Shown piece by piece: positions 1 through 7,151 of a stretch of 9,195 bases of DNA. The translations under genes and the position numbers were made by a program. Under the pieces are notes generated by a model. The model ran no database searches. It was not told the origin of the DNA and saw only the letters and a program-made list of their open reading frames with translations. How positions within the stretch are numbered: the stretch's first letter is position 1; every line of letters starts with the position of its first letter. Origin of the DNA: Verrucomicrobiales bacterium (GTDB lineage: Bacteria > Verrucomicrobiota > Verrucomicrobiia > Limisphaerales > UBA1100); assembly GCA_002718935.1 (NCBI GenBank), contig PBFV01000045.1:1-9195 (forward strand), read 5' to 3'.

Positions 1-3000
1 TCTCCACCGAATCCAGTTTTACCGCGCCGGCATCGAGCACCACTTCACCGCGCACCGCAGTAGCGTTCAGATCGCGCCAATACAATTTTCTGACATCCAA
101 CCCCACCGTCAGTCCGGCAAAACGTGATTTGGCGGAAACCTTTGGCGCGGCAATCGGTGCAGCGGCGGCCGGCGGCTTCCCTCCTTCAGCCAACAGTACA
201 TCCATCAACCGCGTCACATCCAATGCCTCCGCATTGAGCAGCAGTTTGCCGGTCACGGCCGAAGGTTGGGTGAGATCGAGGCGTCCCATTACCGTAGCCG
301 TATTGGCCGCGCGGGCGCTGGGTGGCAAATGGATCGCAAACCGGTTGATGCCCAGTTCATCGCCCACGGCGCGCGCATCGATCTCCAACCGTGAATCCAG
401 TTTGCGCACCGCCCCCGTGCGATCGCGCACTGTGAAGCCCGACAAATGCAAACTCCCCTTAAAATGCTCGCCGTGTACATAAGCGCTTTCCGGCGCAAAC
501 TTAATCGTCCCTGCGCGGATGCCGCCCCCCGGCAGCCAGCGATCTACCAGCCATTGCCCGGCCAACGGCGCCGCCTCCAACTGCCGCACGACCACGCGTT
601 TGCCGGTTTCATTCCATGCACCGTGCACATCGTAATCCAACACCACCGTTCCATTGGCATCGGTCAATTTGCCGGTGTTGGTCTTAATCTCGCCGAAAAT
701 CTTTTTTCCAAGCAACCAAGTCCCATCCAATGATTGATTCACATCCAGCGCTGCCTCCGGCCACAAACCGCTGGGCTCGCTTAATTGCAATCCCTTCACG
801 TTTAGGGCCGCCTTGCCCGTCAAGCGGTCACCGTTCAAAGTACCTTCGCTATCCAGCCGCTCCAACCAGCCGCCGCGTACTTCCACTCCCGCCAGCCATT
901 GCGGCGGCAGCAGGGCCAGCCATTCGCGTTGCACGGCATTTGCTTGCAGGGAAAATTTTGCAGTTCGAGGAGCGGATTGATAATGGCCCGTCACCGCCAA
1001 CTGCCCGGCCGGTTGACCATCGCGCGACAGTTTTACGGAAGTTTGATTGGCATCCACCCTCCATTGCCCATCACGCTGCCACCAGCGCACGTCCACTGCC
1101 CCTTCCCCGCCCAAGCGCGCGCGCGGCAGGCGGGTGCGGTTGTCATCGAGCCGCAACCGATCAATAGTCACCGGCCCGCGCACGGCAAACACGCCCCGGG
1201 CGTCACGGCCCAGTTGTAGCGGTCGCGTGTGGCTGGCCTTGGCCTCGGTTAAGGTCACGTTGCCCAAATGCCGCGCGGCCAGCGGCTGCCAAAAATCACG
1301 GTGCCATTCCGATTGTGTCAGGTTCGCCTGCCAGGCGCCGGTGCGATTGTTCCAGATGAATTCGCCGCGCAAGTCCGCATCCAACCGACGGGGATCCGTG
1401 CGGTTCAAAAGCCCGGCGGTTAGCGCGCGTGCGCGCAGTTCAAAGCGGCCTCCTTCCAGCCAAGTCAATTCAATCTGCCCCGCGGCTTTGAGGTTCAGGT
1501 CGGCTGGCCAACCGGGCACCACGCCGTGGCGCAACTGCACTGAATCCACCTTGCCGGTCGTGCGCTGGCCCGGCAGGTGCACCACGTCCGTGGCCCGTAG
1601 CTCCAACTCCCCACCATTGAGCCCTTCAATCGCCACGGCTTGTTTCAATGCCGCCACATCCAGCTCCCGCACCACCAGTTGCGCGAGGTGCGCCTGCCCC
1701 GTGCGCGGGTTGATGCGGCCATTGGCAAATAATTGCGCAGCCAACTCTTTGCCATTCAGGGTCCCCTTCGCGTTGAATTGACGCACCATCAGCTGGCCCT
1801 TGGTAAGCGTCAAGTTCGCATCCGCGTGACCATCAAACTTGGTAAAGGCCACCCCCGGCGACCGGCCAGTGACGCTGCCCCAATCTAGTTTGCCGGCAAA
1901 TGAATGGGCCGCTTCCGCTCCCCAGCTTGTTTTAAACGCACCATCCGCAGTCGCACGGCCTGTATTGACGGAAAGATTGGGCACGGGAAACCAAGTCATC
2001 AGAATTGGCAGATCACCATTGAGGCGAGCTTTCCCCGATAGCGTTCGCGTTTGCAAATCGGCCATCGTTTCGCTCGCAGTCAACAGCATGGCCGGCGTGG
2101 TGGCGTTCCCCACGCGGGCCTGGAGCTGGGTGAAGTTGAGCTTACGATAGTTAACCAACTCGGCGGTGGCGTTGAGGTCGCATGGGCCGACGGTCTGGAT
2201 TTGGTTTTGGCGCGGCACACGCAGGTCATCCACCTGAGCGCTGGCCTCGAAGCCAATACGGCGGCCCGCTTCGGCCACCTTCACCGTAAGCTGGCCGCTG
2301 GCCGTGCCGGCATGGGCAAAACGCCCCACCCAGGCACGCCATTCAGCCAGATTCATTTCTGCTAAGGTTAAATGAAAGCGAGATTCCGGGACGTCCGCCC
2401 CGGTCGCCGCGCCCCACACGAGGGTGGTCGGCTCAAGTGTCCCGTTCATAAACGGCCGCTCGCGGTGGCGTAGATTGAGCGTCAATGATTGGAGGTCGGC
2501 CTTCTTGTCCGTAAAACTCACGCCTAATTCATAACGCGCATCGGCCGCGTCCAGCGCAGGAAAAGGTGTTCCCCCTCGGCTGAGATGAAGCGGCTGCGCA
2601 GCGATGTGACCGTTGAGCACAATCGATTGGCCGAAATCCCGCAGCAGGAGCCGATTGGTGGCGTTGAGCACCGTTCCGTGAAAATCAAGTTCGTGCGGGC
2701 GGCCGACAAAATTAAGCACGGCACGGTCAATACCCTCCAAAGTTACATCGAGATCCGCAATGCCGGCGGTGAAGTCCATCGGGCCACTGACCTTCAACTT
2801 GCCAAGCGCATCGGGGCCGCGCTGGAATTGCACGGTGAATTGCTCCAGTTGCGCGGGGGTGAGGCGAGTGTCCACGCCGGCTTCAAGGCCCTTGGCAAAT
2901 TGGAATTGGCCGGACGCCTCGGCAATGGTGGCCTTAACCTGCGTCACCAGTTTTTGAGGGCGCCAGCGCGGGCCGAGAGTTTGGCTGGACTTAAGCACCA

Positions 3001-3679
3001 ACGTTCCGCGCAGGTCATCGGCCGTGACCACTCCGGCTCGCTGGAGTGTGTAGCGCACGCCTGCAGCGAGGCTGAGCTGACTGTCGCGTGCGTTGCCGAT
3101 CTCGTTGCCATGCACTTCAAGCCGGGTCAGCGCGATGGCTTCTCTGGAGCCAGTGGCGTGCTCACGGGTAAATTGAATTTCGCCCCCTTGAATGGTGAGC
3201 TGATTCACGCGAACGGTGGGCTGCTTTTTTTTAGGTTTCGATTTTTCCTTCTTTTGAAACAACGGATCGAGGTTGGTGCGTCCCTCCGCGTCCATGTGCA
3301 CGGTGAGCTTTGGCTCGATGAGCGTCAACTCCTGCAATAGCGGACGGCCGTCGAGCAGATCGGCGAGCTGATACCGCAGACGGAATTCCTTTACTGCCAG
3401 ACAGGCCTTTTCGCCTTCCGGCGTGAGGCGCACGCCACGCAGGGTGAGCGAGCGGCGGAAGGACCAGTCGGCCGATTCGTAATCAATCCGGGCGTGGATG
3501 GCTTCCCCGGCACGGGCCAAAATGACCGTGCGCAGAAAGTGCTCGCTGGTGACGTAAAACCAACCGGCCAGCAACAGCACAATCACCGTGCCGACCGTCC
3601 ACGCAAGGCGCTGCTTCCAGCGGCTGGGGGGACGAGCGGCTTCCTCCTCTAAAAGTGGTTTGATGGTGTAAGGCTGCAT
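1..3679 (-). CDS. Very large AsmA/YhdP/TamB-like membrane-anchored periplasmic protein (C-terminus beyond window)
   Basis: The minus-strand frame from ATG at 3679 stays open for 1226 codons to the window edge, so the gene is 3'-truncated here. An in-frame TGA at 3686-3688, six bases before the ATG, excludes any earlier start. Visible order: a short cytoplasmic head rich in Pro and Arg; one membrane anchor at about residues 27-43 (TVGTVIVLLLAGWFYV); then the AsmA-family opening, in which residues about 80-140 describe a layer placed on a base (LRGVRLTPEG, YQLADLLDGRPLLQELTLIEP, then EGRTNLDPLF). A Lys-rich stretch follows at 139-152, then roughly 1000 residues of alternating short beta-like strands. 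A Pro/Ala linker near 1160-1180 precedes a segment resembling the AsmA C-terminal domain (LTVGLDVRKLYWRDLNA, from about 1184). Family knowledge: E. coli AsmA has about 617 residues, while YhdP and TamB have about 1260; these proteins bridge the periplasm and help lipid transport or envelope assembly. The size and single anchor fit YhdP/TamB scale with an AsmA-like end. It is transcribed divergently from the glycosyltransferase. Substrate is unknown. Confidence 0.85.
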   Translation of the reverse strand, partial: MQPYTIKPLLEEEAARPPSRWKQRLAWTVGTVIVLLLAGWFYVTSEHFLRTVILARAGEAIHARIDYESADWSFRRSLTLRGVRLTPEGEKACLAVKEFRLRYQLADLLDGRPLLQELTLIEPKLTVHMDAEGRTNLDPLFQKKEKSKPKKKQPTVRVNQLTIQGGEIQFTREHATGSREAIALTRLEVHGNEIGNARDSQLSLAAGVRYTLQRAGVVTADDLRGTLVLKSSQTLGPRWRPQKLVTQVKATIAEASGQFQFAKGLEAGVDTRLTPAQLEQFTVQFQRGPDALGKLKVSGPMDFTAGIADLDVTLEGIDRAVLNFVGRPHELDFHGTVLNATNRLLLRDFGQSIVLNGHIAAQPLHLSRGGTPFPALDAADARYELGVSFTDKKADLQSLTLNLRHRERPFMNGTLEPTTLVWGAATGADVPESRFHLTLAEMNLAEWRAWVGRFAHAGTASGQLTVKVAEAGRRIGFEASAQVDDLRVPRQNQIQTVGPCDLNATAELVNYRKLNFTQLQARVGNATTPAMLLTASETMADLQTRTLSGKARLNGDLPILMTWFPVPNLSVNTGRATADGAFKTSWGAEAAHSFAGKLDWGSVTGRSPGVAFTKFDGHADANLTLTKGQLMVRQFNAKGTLNGKELAAQLFANGRINPRTGQAHLAQLVVRELDVAALKQAVAIEGLNGGELELRATDVVHLPGQRTTGKVDSVQLRHGVVPGWPADLNLKAAGQIELTWLEGGRFELRARALTAGLLNRTDPRRLDADLRGEFIWNNRTGAWQANLTQSEWHRDFWQPLAARHLGNVTLTEAKASHTRPLQLGRDARGVFAVRGPVTIDRLRLDDNRTRLPRARLGGEGAVDVRWWQRDGQWRVDANQTSVKLSRDGQPAGQLAVTGHYQSAPRTAKFSLQANAVQREWLALLPPQWLAGVEVRGGWLERLDSEGTLNGDRLTGKAALNVKGLQLSEPSGLWPEAALDVNQSLDGTWLLGKKIFGEIKTNTGKLTDANGTVVLDYDVHGAWNETGKRVVVRQLEAAPLAGQWLVDRWLPGGGIRAGTIKFAPESAYVHGEHFKGSLHLSGFTVRDRTGAVRKLDSRLEIDARAVGDELGINRFAIHLPPSARAANTATVMGRLDLTQPSAVTGKLLLNAEALDVTRLMDVLLAEGGKPPAAAAPIAAPKVSAKSRFAGLTVGLDVRKLYWRDLNATAVRGEVVLDAGAVKLDSVE

Positions 3680-3687
3680 CCTTCCTC
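3680..3687 (-). promoter_or_regulatory. Ribosome binding site of the AsmA-like gene
   Basis: The minus strand reads GAGGAAGG directly before the ATG at 3679. The GAGG core leaves only four bases to the start, which is short, but no other in-frame start is possible between the upstream TGA and this ATG, so the purine run supports the chosen start. Confidence 0.5.
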
Positions 3688-3767
3688 AGGCGGTTTACGC
3701 TACCATAGCGGGCGGGCACTGTCACCGCCGAATGGACAAATGACGCGTTCACAGCGCATAGTCCCGC
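3680..3767. promoter_or_regulatory. Divergent intergenic region with a small inverted repeat
   Basis: These 88 bases separate the divergent AsmA-like gene and glycosyltransferase, so promoters for both should lie here or inside the gene starts. I could not identify a convincing -35/-10 pair on either strand. A short perfect inverted repeat is present at 3698-3710 (CGCTA, loop CCA, TAGCG). It could be an operator or a chance match. The regulatory role is inferred from gene arrangement only. Confidence 0.35.
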
Positions 3768-4493
3768 GTGCTGATTTCCGTGGCCATCCCGGCGTTTAAT
3801 GAGGAGAAACTGCTGCCCCAAACACTGGCGGCGGTGGAGAAGGCGCAGACGGCCTTCACCGAACGCGGCTGGGAGACGGAGGTGGTGATTTGCGACAATA
3901 ACTCAACCGACGCCACAGCCAAACTAGCCGAAGCCGCCGGGGCGCGTGTGGTATTTGAGCCGGTGAATCAGATTTCCCGTGCGCGCAACGCCGCGGGTAA
4001 CGTGGCCCGGGGTGACTGGATTGTTTTCCTCGATGCCGATTCCACGCCCTGCCCGGCTTTGATGGGCAAGATGGCAACGCTGATGGAAGATCAGGCAGTG
4101 ATCGGAGCAGGTGTGCAGATCAAGATGGAAGGCATCACTCTGAGTGGCCGCGCAGGTATCCTATTTTGGAACACCGTAAGCCGGTTGTTCCGATGGCCGG
4201 CAGGATCCTTCATTCTCTGCCGCGCGGAAGCGTTTCGACAGCTGGACGGTTTCAGCGAAAACCTTTACGCCGCCGAAGAACTGGAGTTTGACCATCGACT
4301 CAAGCAACTGGGGCGGCTGCGTGGCCAACGCGTGGAAATTCTCAGGCAACCGCGCCTGCTAACCAGTAACCGCCGAATGGTAATGTACTCCCCCTTCAGG
4401 ATTTTTGGTTTCATTGCCATCACCTGCCTCACACTTGGATTTTCGCTCAAGCGAAAATCCATGTGCAACTGGTGGTACGACGGCCGACGTTAA
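3768..4493 (+). CDS. Family 2 (GT-A fold) glycosyltransferase
   Basis: This 241-residue protein transfers a sugar from a nucleotide donor to an acceptor that cannot be named from sequence. It starts with the classical family 2 strand and loop (ISVAIPAFNEE, residues 3-13), followed by the donor-binding region DNNSTD (43-48). The metal-binding DXD motif is FLDADS (DAD at 89-91). The acceptor-side acidic motif is AAEELEFDHRL (EE at 170-171), and TSNRR (199-203) resembles the conserved Arg-rich segment after it in related enzymes. A hydrophobic stretch at about 210-227 probably attaches it to the inner membrane. The start is GTG: an in-frame TAG at 3759-3761 lies just upstream, and the codons after GTG encode the conserved first strand, so the start cannot move far. 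No Shine-Dalgarno sequence is visible, so it may be leaderless or weakly translated. Its TAA overlaps the secretin stop on the other strand. The length is short for the superfamily but all catalytic motifs are present. Confidence 0.88.
   Translation: MLISVAIPAFNEEKLLPQTLAAVEKAQTAFTERGWETEVVICDNNSTDATAKLAEAAGARVVFEPVNQISRARNAAGNVARGDWIVFLDADSTPCPALMGKMATLMEDQAVIGAGVQIKMEGITLSGRAGILFWNTVSRLFRWPAGSFILCRAEAFRQLDGFSENLYAAEELEFDHRLKQLGRLRGQRVEILRQPRLLTSNRRMVMYSPFRIFGFIAITCLTLGFSLKRKSMCNWWYDGRR
4436..4461. repeat. Near-perfect palindrome at the convergent gene ends (possible bidirectional terminator)
   Basis: The arms TGGATTTTCGC (4436-4446) and GCGAAAATCCA (4451-4461) are exact reverse complements around a TCAA loop; T4447 and A4450 can pair as well, making up to 12 bp. 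It lies in the last coding part of the glycosyltransferase and, seen from the minus strand, about 30 bases after the secretin stop. That position suits a transcription terminator for the secretion operon, but no U-rich run follows on either strand, so it is not a standard intrinsic terminator. It may instead block antisense read-through or protect the mRNA end. Confidence 0.5.
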
Positions 4494-6559
4494 TTATTTG
4501 GGATAGGGGGTAAAGCCGGAACACGCCCTCCTGCAGGATTGTTCTGTGGTGCTGCCGGTTGCTTTGGCTGAAATTTTCTCTGATGCTTCTGGCGGGCCTT
4601 CTCCTGCTCTTCGAGAAGGAATCGATACTTAACCTCTAGTTCCTTTTCGATTTTTTTTGTGGACTCAATACCAGGTAGTCCGCTCTGTCTACTCAGTGCT
4701 TCAGCCGCTGCAGCCGCGGGTGTATCCATAACCGTGGGTCGCAGCATAACAATCAATTCGTATCTCTCATTTTTCACACTGTCACTTTTAAACATATTCC
4801 CGAGCAACGGAATACTGGAAAGAACCGGAACCCGATCTTGAAATGAAGTTTTCTTATTCTTAATAAAACCACCCAAAACGATCATCTCGCCATCACGGAC
4901 AGCTACTTTTGAATTCGCTGACCGGTCAGTTGTTATTGGCACATTGTTACCATTAATTTGCTCCTGCCCTACTATGTCCTGAACTTGCTGAGTGATATCC
5001 ATAACCACAAGATTTTCATCATTTATAAACGGCAGTATATTCAGGGTAATACCAAAGTCTTGCAACTGATACTGATTGCTACTGCCACCACTAATATCGG
5101 TGATAGTACCTGTTACGACTGGTCGTTTTTCGCCAATAAAGAGCTCAGCTAATTCCGCATGTGAAGTTTGAATAGCTGGACGCGAAAGCATTTGAACCTG
5201 TGTGCTATTCTGAACAGCCTTAACGGCTACTTCCCAGTTAAGCCCCATTTTCATGAAATACTGGAAGCCGTCTGACGCAGTGGCTCCACTAATAGTATTA
5301 GCTCCAAGCTGCCCTGGGCCTAGGGCAGAAGCTATTGCAGTTGAAAGACCACCACCGACAGCATTCCCTCCAATCTCTTGTTGCGCCTGCCTTATTGATG
5401 CACCAAAGCTTTTATTGTCCCCAAGCGCTACATCAATAATCATCGCTTCGATAAGCACCTGTTTTTGAACTCGATCAAGTTGGTTAATCAGGGTTTTGGC
5501 TACATCCAAATAGCGCCGCCTGCCAATTAGTAAGACTTCATTGTTACGCTCATAAGAAACTACTTTTATATCGCCCAGTAATAAGCCCGGCTGGTTATTG
5601 GAACTACTACCACGCGTAATTGAGTTCAATCGCTGCTGAAGGGATCCACTACTGCTTGAAGGCCGACCCGAGCTAGAGCTAGAAGGCCGACCCGAGCTAG
5701 AGCTAGAAGAAGGTCGCCCCGAACTGGAGGACCTAGTTGAGGCAGTCCATCGACGCATGCTGCTCGTCCCGCTGGTAGGACGTGCTCCACTGGCACCACT
5801 GGTGGTGGGCCTCCTAGTACTTGAACCGCTCGTAGAACGAGAAGACGTCCCTGTAACACTTCCTCCAGATGTTAGAGATCCTAAAACGGTGGCAATATCC
5901 TGAGAAAGTGCATACTTGATGCTGACTATTTCATGTTCTTCGTCGATCTCCTCCTCAACATCCAATTTTTCCAAAACTGTAAGCATACGTTTCACGTTGC
6001 TGGCAAAATCTCTCAGGATAAGCGTACGAGTGCTATCAATGCCTTGCACAGCGTTGGGAGATTTAGCATATGCTGTCAATGTATCCACCAACTCTGAGGG
6101 CAGGACATATTGAAGAGTTACTGGATAAATAATGTACGTCTCGCCATCGGGCAGCTCTTCCTTGGGCACGTTAGTAAATTTCGGCGGAGTCTTGGTGACA
6201 TCAGCTGCGGGGATGATCTGCGCGGCTTTTCCGTCGAGCATAGGCACCACGGCAATACCCCGCTGAGCCAAAAGCGTTTCATAAAGCACGATCGATTCCT
6301 TGAGCGTCATGTTGCGAGTGACAGTGACGCTGAAGGTCACGTTGGGCAGATTCTGCGCAGGCAATAGCGTGCGGCCGACCAGTTCCTGATACTCCACCAG
6401 AAACACATCGAGCGGCACATTCTGCAGCGAGTGCCCCACGTTGAAGCCTTGCTCCTCCGTCGGCGCGGGGGTGCCGGGTGGCACGGCCGGCGGCGCCGGT
6501 TGGGCGATGAGGTTTACTCCCAGCCCCAAAAGGCTCAGGGTGGTCACAATGTATTTCAT
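4490..6559 (-). CDS. gspD: GspD-type outer-membrane secretin with serine-rich insertion in an N-domain
   Basis: The 689-residue product would form the gated outer-membrane channel of a type II secretion or type IV pilus-like machine. I chose ATG at 6559 rather than a further-upstream ATG (6628), because it begins a clear signal peptide (MKYIVTTLSLLGLGVNLIAQ), has GAAAGG eight bases upstream, and starts one base after the preceding stop. No lipobox Cys follows. Domains: Pro-rich spacer 21-36; first periplasmic N-domain about 40-120; second about 138-202 (YPVTLQYVLPSELVDTL ... LDV); third split into 210-229 and about 326-363 by a serine-rich segment, 231-320. The secretin core runs from about 366 to 610 and ends in the signature VPVLSSIPLLGNMF (577-590) plus ELIVMLRP (601-608). 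A charged, probably helical tail (634-665) and a Pro/Asn-rich end follow; this tail could bind a partner or pilotin. The gene is last in the operon and its stop overlaps the glycosyltransferase stop. GC content changes sharply within the gene. Confidence 0.92.
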   Translation of the reverse strand: MKYIVTTLSLLGLGVNLIAQPAPPAVPPGTPAPTEEQGFNVGHSLQNVPLDVFLVEYQELVGRTLLPAQNLPNVTFSVTVTRNMTLKESIVLYETLLAQRGIAVVPMLDGKAAQIIPAADVTKTPPKFTNVPKEELPDGETYIIYPVTLQYVLPSELVDTLTAYAKSPNAVQGIDSTRTLILRDFASNVKRMLTVLEKLDVEEEIDEEHEIVSIKYALSQDIATVLGSLTSGGSVTGTSSRSTSGSSTRRPTTSGASGARPTSGTSSMRRWTASTRSSSSGRPSSSSSSGRPSSSSSGRPSSSSGSLQQRLNSITRGSSSNNQPGLLLGDIKVVSYERNNEVLLIGRRRYLDVAKTLINQLDRVQKQVLIEAMIIDVALGDNKSFGASIRQAQQEIGGNAVGGGLSTAIASALGPGQLGANTISGATASDGFQYFMKMGLNWEVAVKAVQNSTQVQMLSRPAIQTSHAELAELFIGEKRPVVTGTITDISGGSSNQYQLQDFGITLNILPFINDENLVVMDITQQVQDIVGQEQINGNNVPITTDRSANSKVAVRDGEMIVLGGFIKNKKTSFQDRVPVLSSIPLLGNMFKSDSVKNERYELIVMLRPTVMDTPAAAAAEALSRQSGLPGIESTKKIEKELEVKYRFLLEEQEKARQKHQRKFQPKQPAAPQNNPAGGRVPALPPIPNN
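5658..5732. repeat. 24-bp in-frame tandem repeat in the secretin gene
   Basis: Two exact 24-base copies lie at 5658-5681 and 5682-5705, each beginning GAAGGCCGACCCGAGC on the plus strand. A three-base interruption and a diverged third copy (about 5709-5732) follow. On the coding strand each unit gives eight residues of the type SSSSSGRP, at about residues 276-301 of the secretin. Because the unit is a multiple of three, gain or loss of a copy keeps the frame and only changes linker length. The first two copies are rich in CTAG. Confidence 0.85.
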
Positions 6560-6560
6560 A

Positions 6561-7151
6561 TCAATTGCCTTTCTTGGCGGTTTTTTTGGAAACCGGTTTT
6601 TTGTTCTCCTTGGGGAAACTGGCAACAAACACCAGCGTAACCTTTAGGCTTTTTAAATCTGCGTTGGGCTGGATGGTCAGGTCGCTCACGCGCACCATCG
6701 GGTGGTTGTCGGATACCCGCTTTAGGAAATCCACCAGTTGCACCGTATTGCCGCTGCCTTGGATGTTTTGTTTCACCTCATCAAATTCACTTTTCTTGCT
6801 CGTTGTGCCGCGGACACTGCGAGAACTCGTGATGAGCAGCCGACTTGGACGTGCCTCGCTTTCCACCAACCCCATCAACTTTAACGCCTGCGTACCATCC
6901 TTCAGCATCTTGGAATCGCCCCGTAGGTCATCCACTTCCTGCGTCAGGATGGCACGGTTTTTTTCGTGTTGCGGCAAAAGGGCATTTTCCTGGGATTTGT
7001 TACGAAGCTCATCCAAGGCAGAGGTGATTTCCGGGATCTCAAAAAACAGCCAGCCCACATTTCCTATGAAAAAGAACGCAATGAGCAGCAGGATTACTGA
7101 CCGGCGCTCGTGCGGCTTCACTCCCAGCATGTTAAACAGGCGAACGATCAT
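6561..7151 (-). CDS. PilO/GspM-like inner-membrane assembly protein
   Basis: This 196-residue bitopic protein has a short cytoplasmic head, one membrane helix at about residues 18-38 (SVILLLIAFFFIGNVGWLFF), a charged, probably coiled-coil stretch at about 42-95, and a C-terminal alpha/beta domain at about 125-180 (NTVQLVDFLKRVSDNHP ... LKVTLVFVASFP). It ends in a Lys-rich tail. This architecture and length match PilO of type IV pili and GspM of type II secretion, which pair with PilN or GspL in the periplasm. The assignment rests on architecture, on the ferredoxin-like pattern, and on its position between a PilN-type membrane protein and a secretin; sequence identity in this family is always low. 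The ATG at 7151 overlaps the upstream TGA as ATGA and has GAGGAG five bases before it, so the start is well supported. Its stop at 6561-6563 is one base from the secretin ATG. Confidence 0.78.
   Translation of the reverse strand: MIVRLFNMLGVKPHERRSVILLLIAFFFIGNVGWLFFEIPEITSALDELRNKSQENALLPQHEKNRAILTQEVDDLRGDSKMLKDGTQALKLMGLVESEARPSRLLITSSRSVRGTTSKKSEFDEVKQNIQGSGNTVQLVDFLKRVSDNHPMVRVSDLTIQPNADLKSLKVTLVFVASFPKENKKPVSKKTAKKGN
6568..6573 (-). promoter_or_regulatory. Ribosome binding site of the secretin gene
   Basis: The minus strand reads GAAAGG, eight bases before the ATG at 6559 and inside the last codons of the PilO-like gene. Its good spacing decides the start at 6559 over the longer frame that opens at 6628. 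Confidence 0.65.

Noticed and set aside
1047..1781. Plus-strand open frame of 244 codons
   Set aside because: It is antisense to the AsmA-like gene. Its product is rich in Arg, Ser, Pro and Cys with no domain pattern, as expected of a shadow frame in GC-rich DNA.
2585..3340. Plus-strand open frame of 251 codons
   Set aside because: It lies opposite the continuous AsmA-like frame, has no recognisable motif or ribosome binding site, and the opposite strand shows clear family features.
3694..3767. Possible sigma70 promoters in the divergent intergenic region
   Set aside because: Partial -35-like and -10-like hexamers occur on both strands but none pair with 16-18 base spacing.
5658..5732. CRISPR-like array
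   Set aside because: The repeats are directly adjacent with no spacers, are in frame, and lie inside a coding sequence.
6560..6628. Upstream start of the secretin at 6628 giving 23 extra residues
   Set aside because: The extension is rich in Arg, Lys and Pro, overlaps the PilO-like gene, and would bury the signal peptide that begins at 6559.
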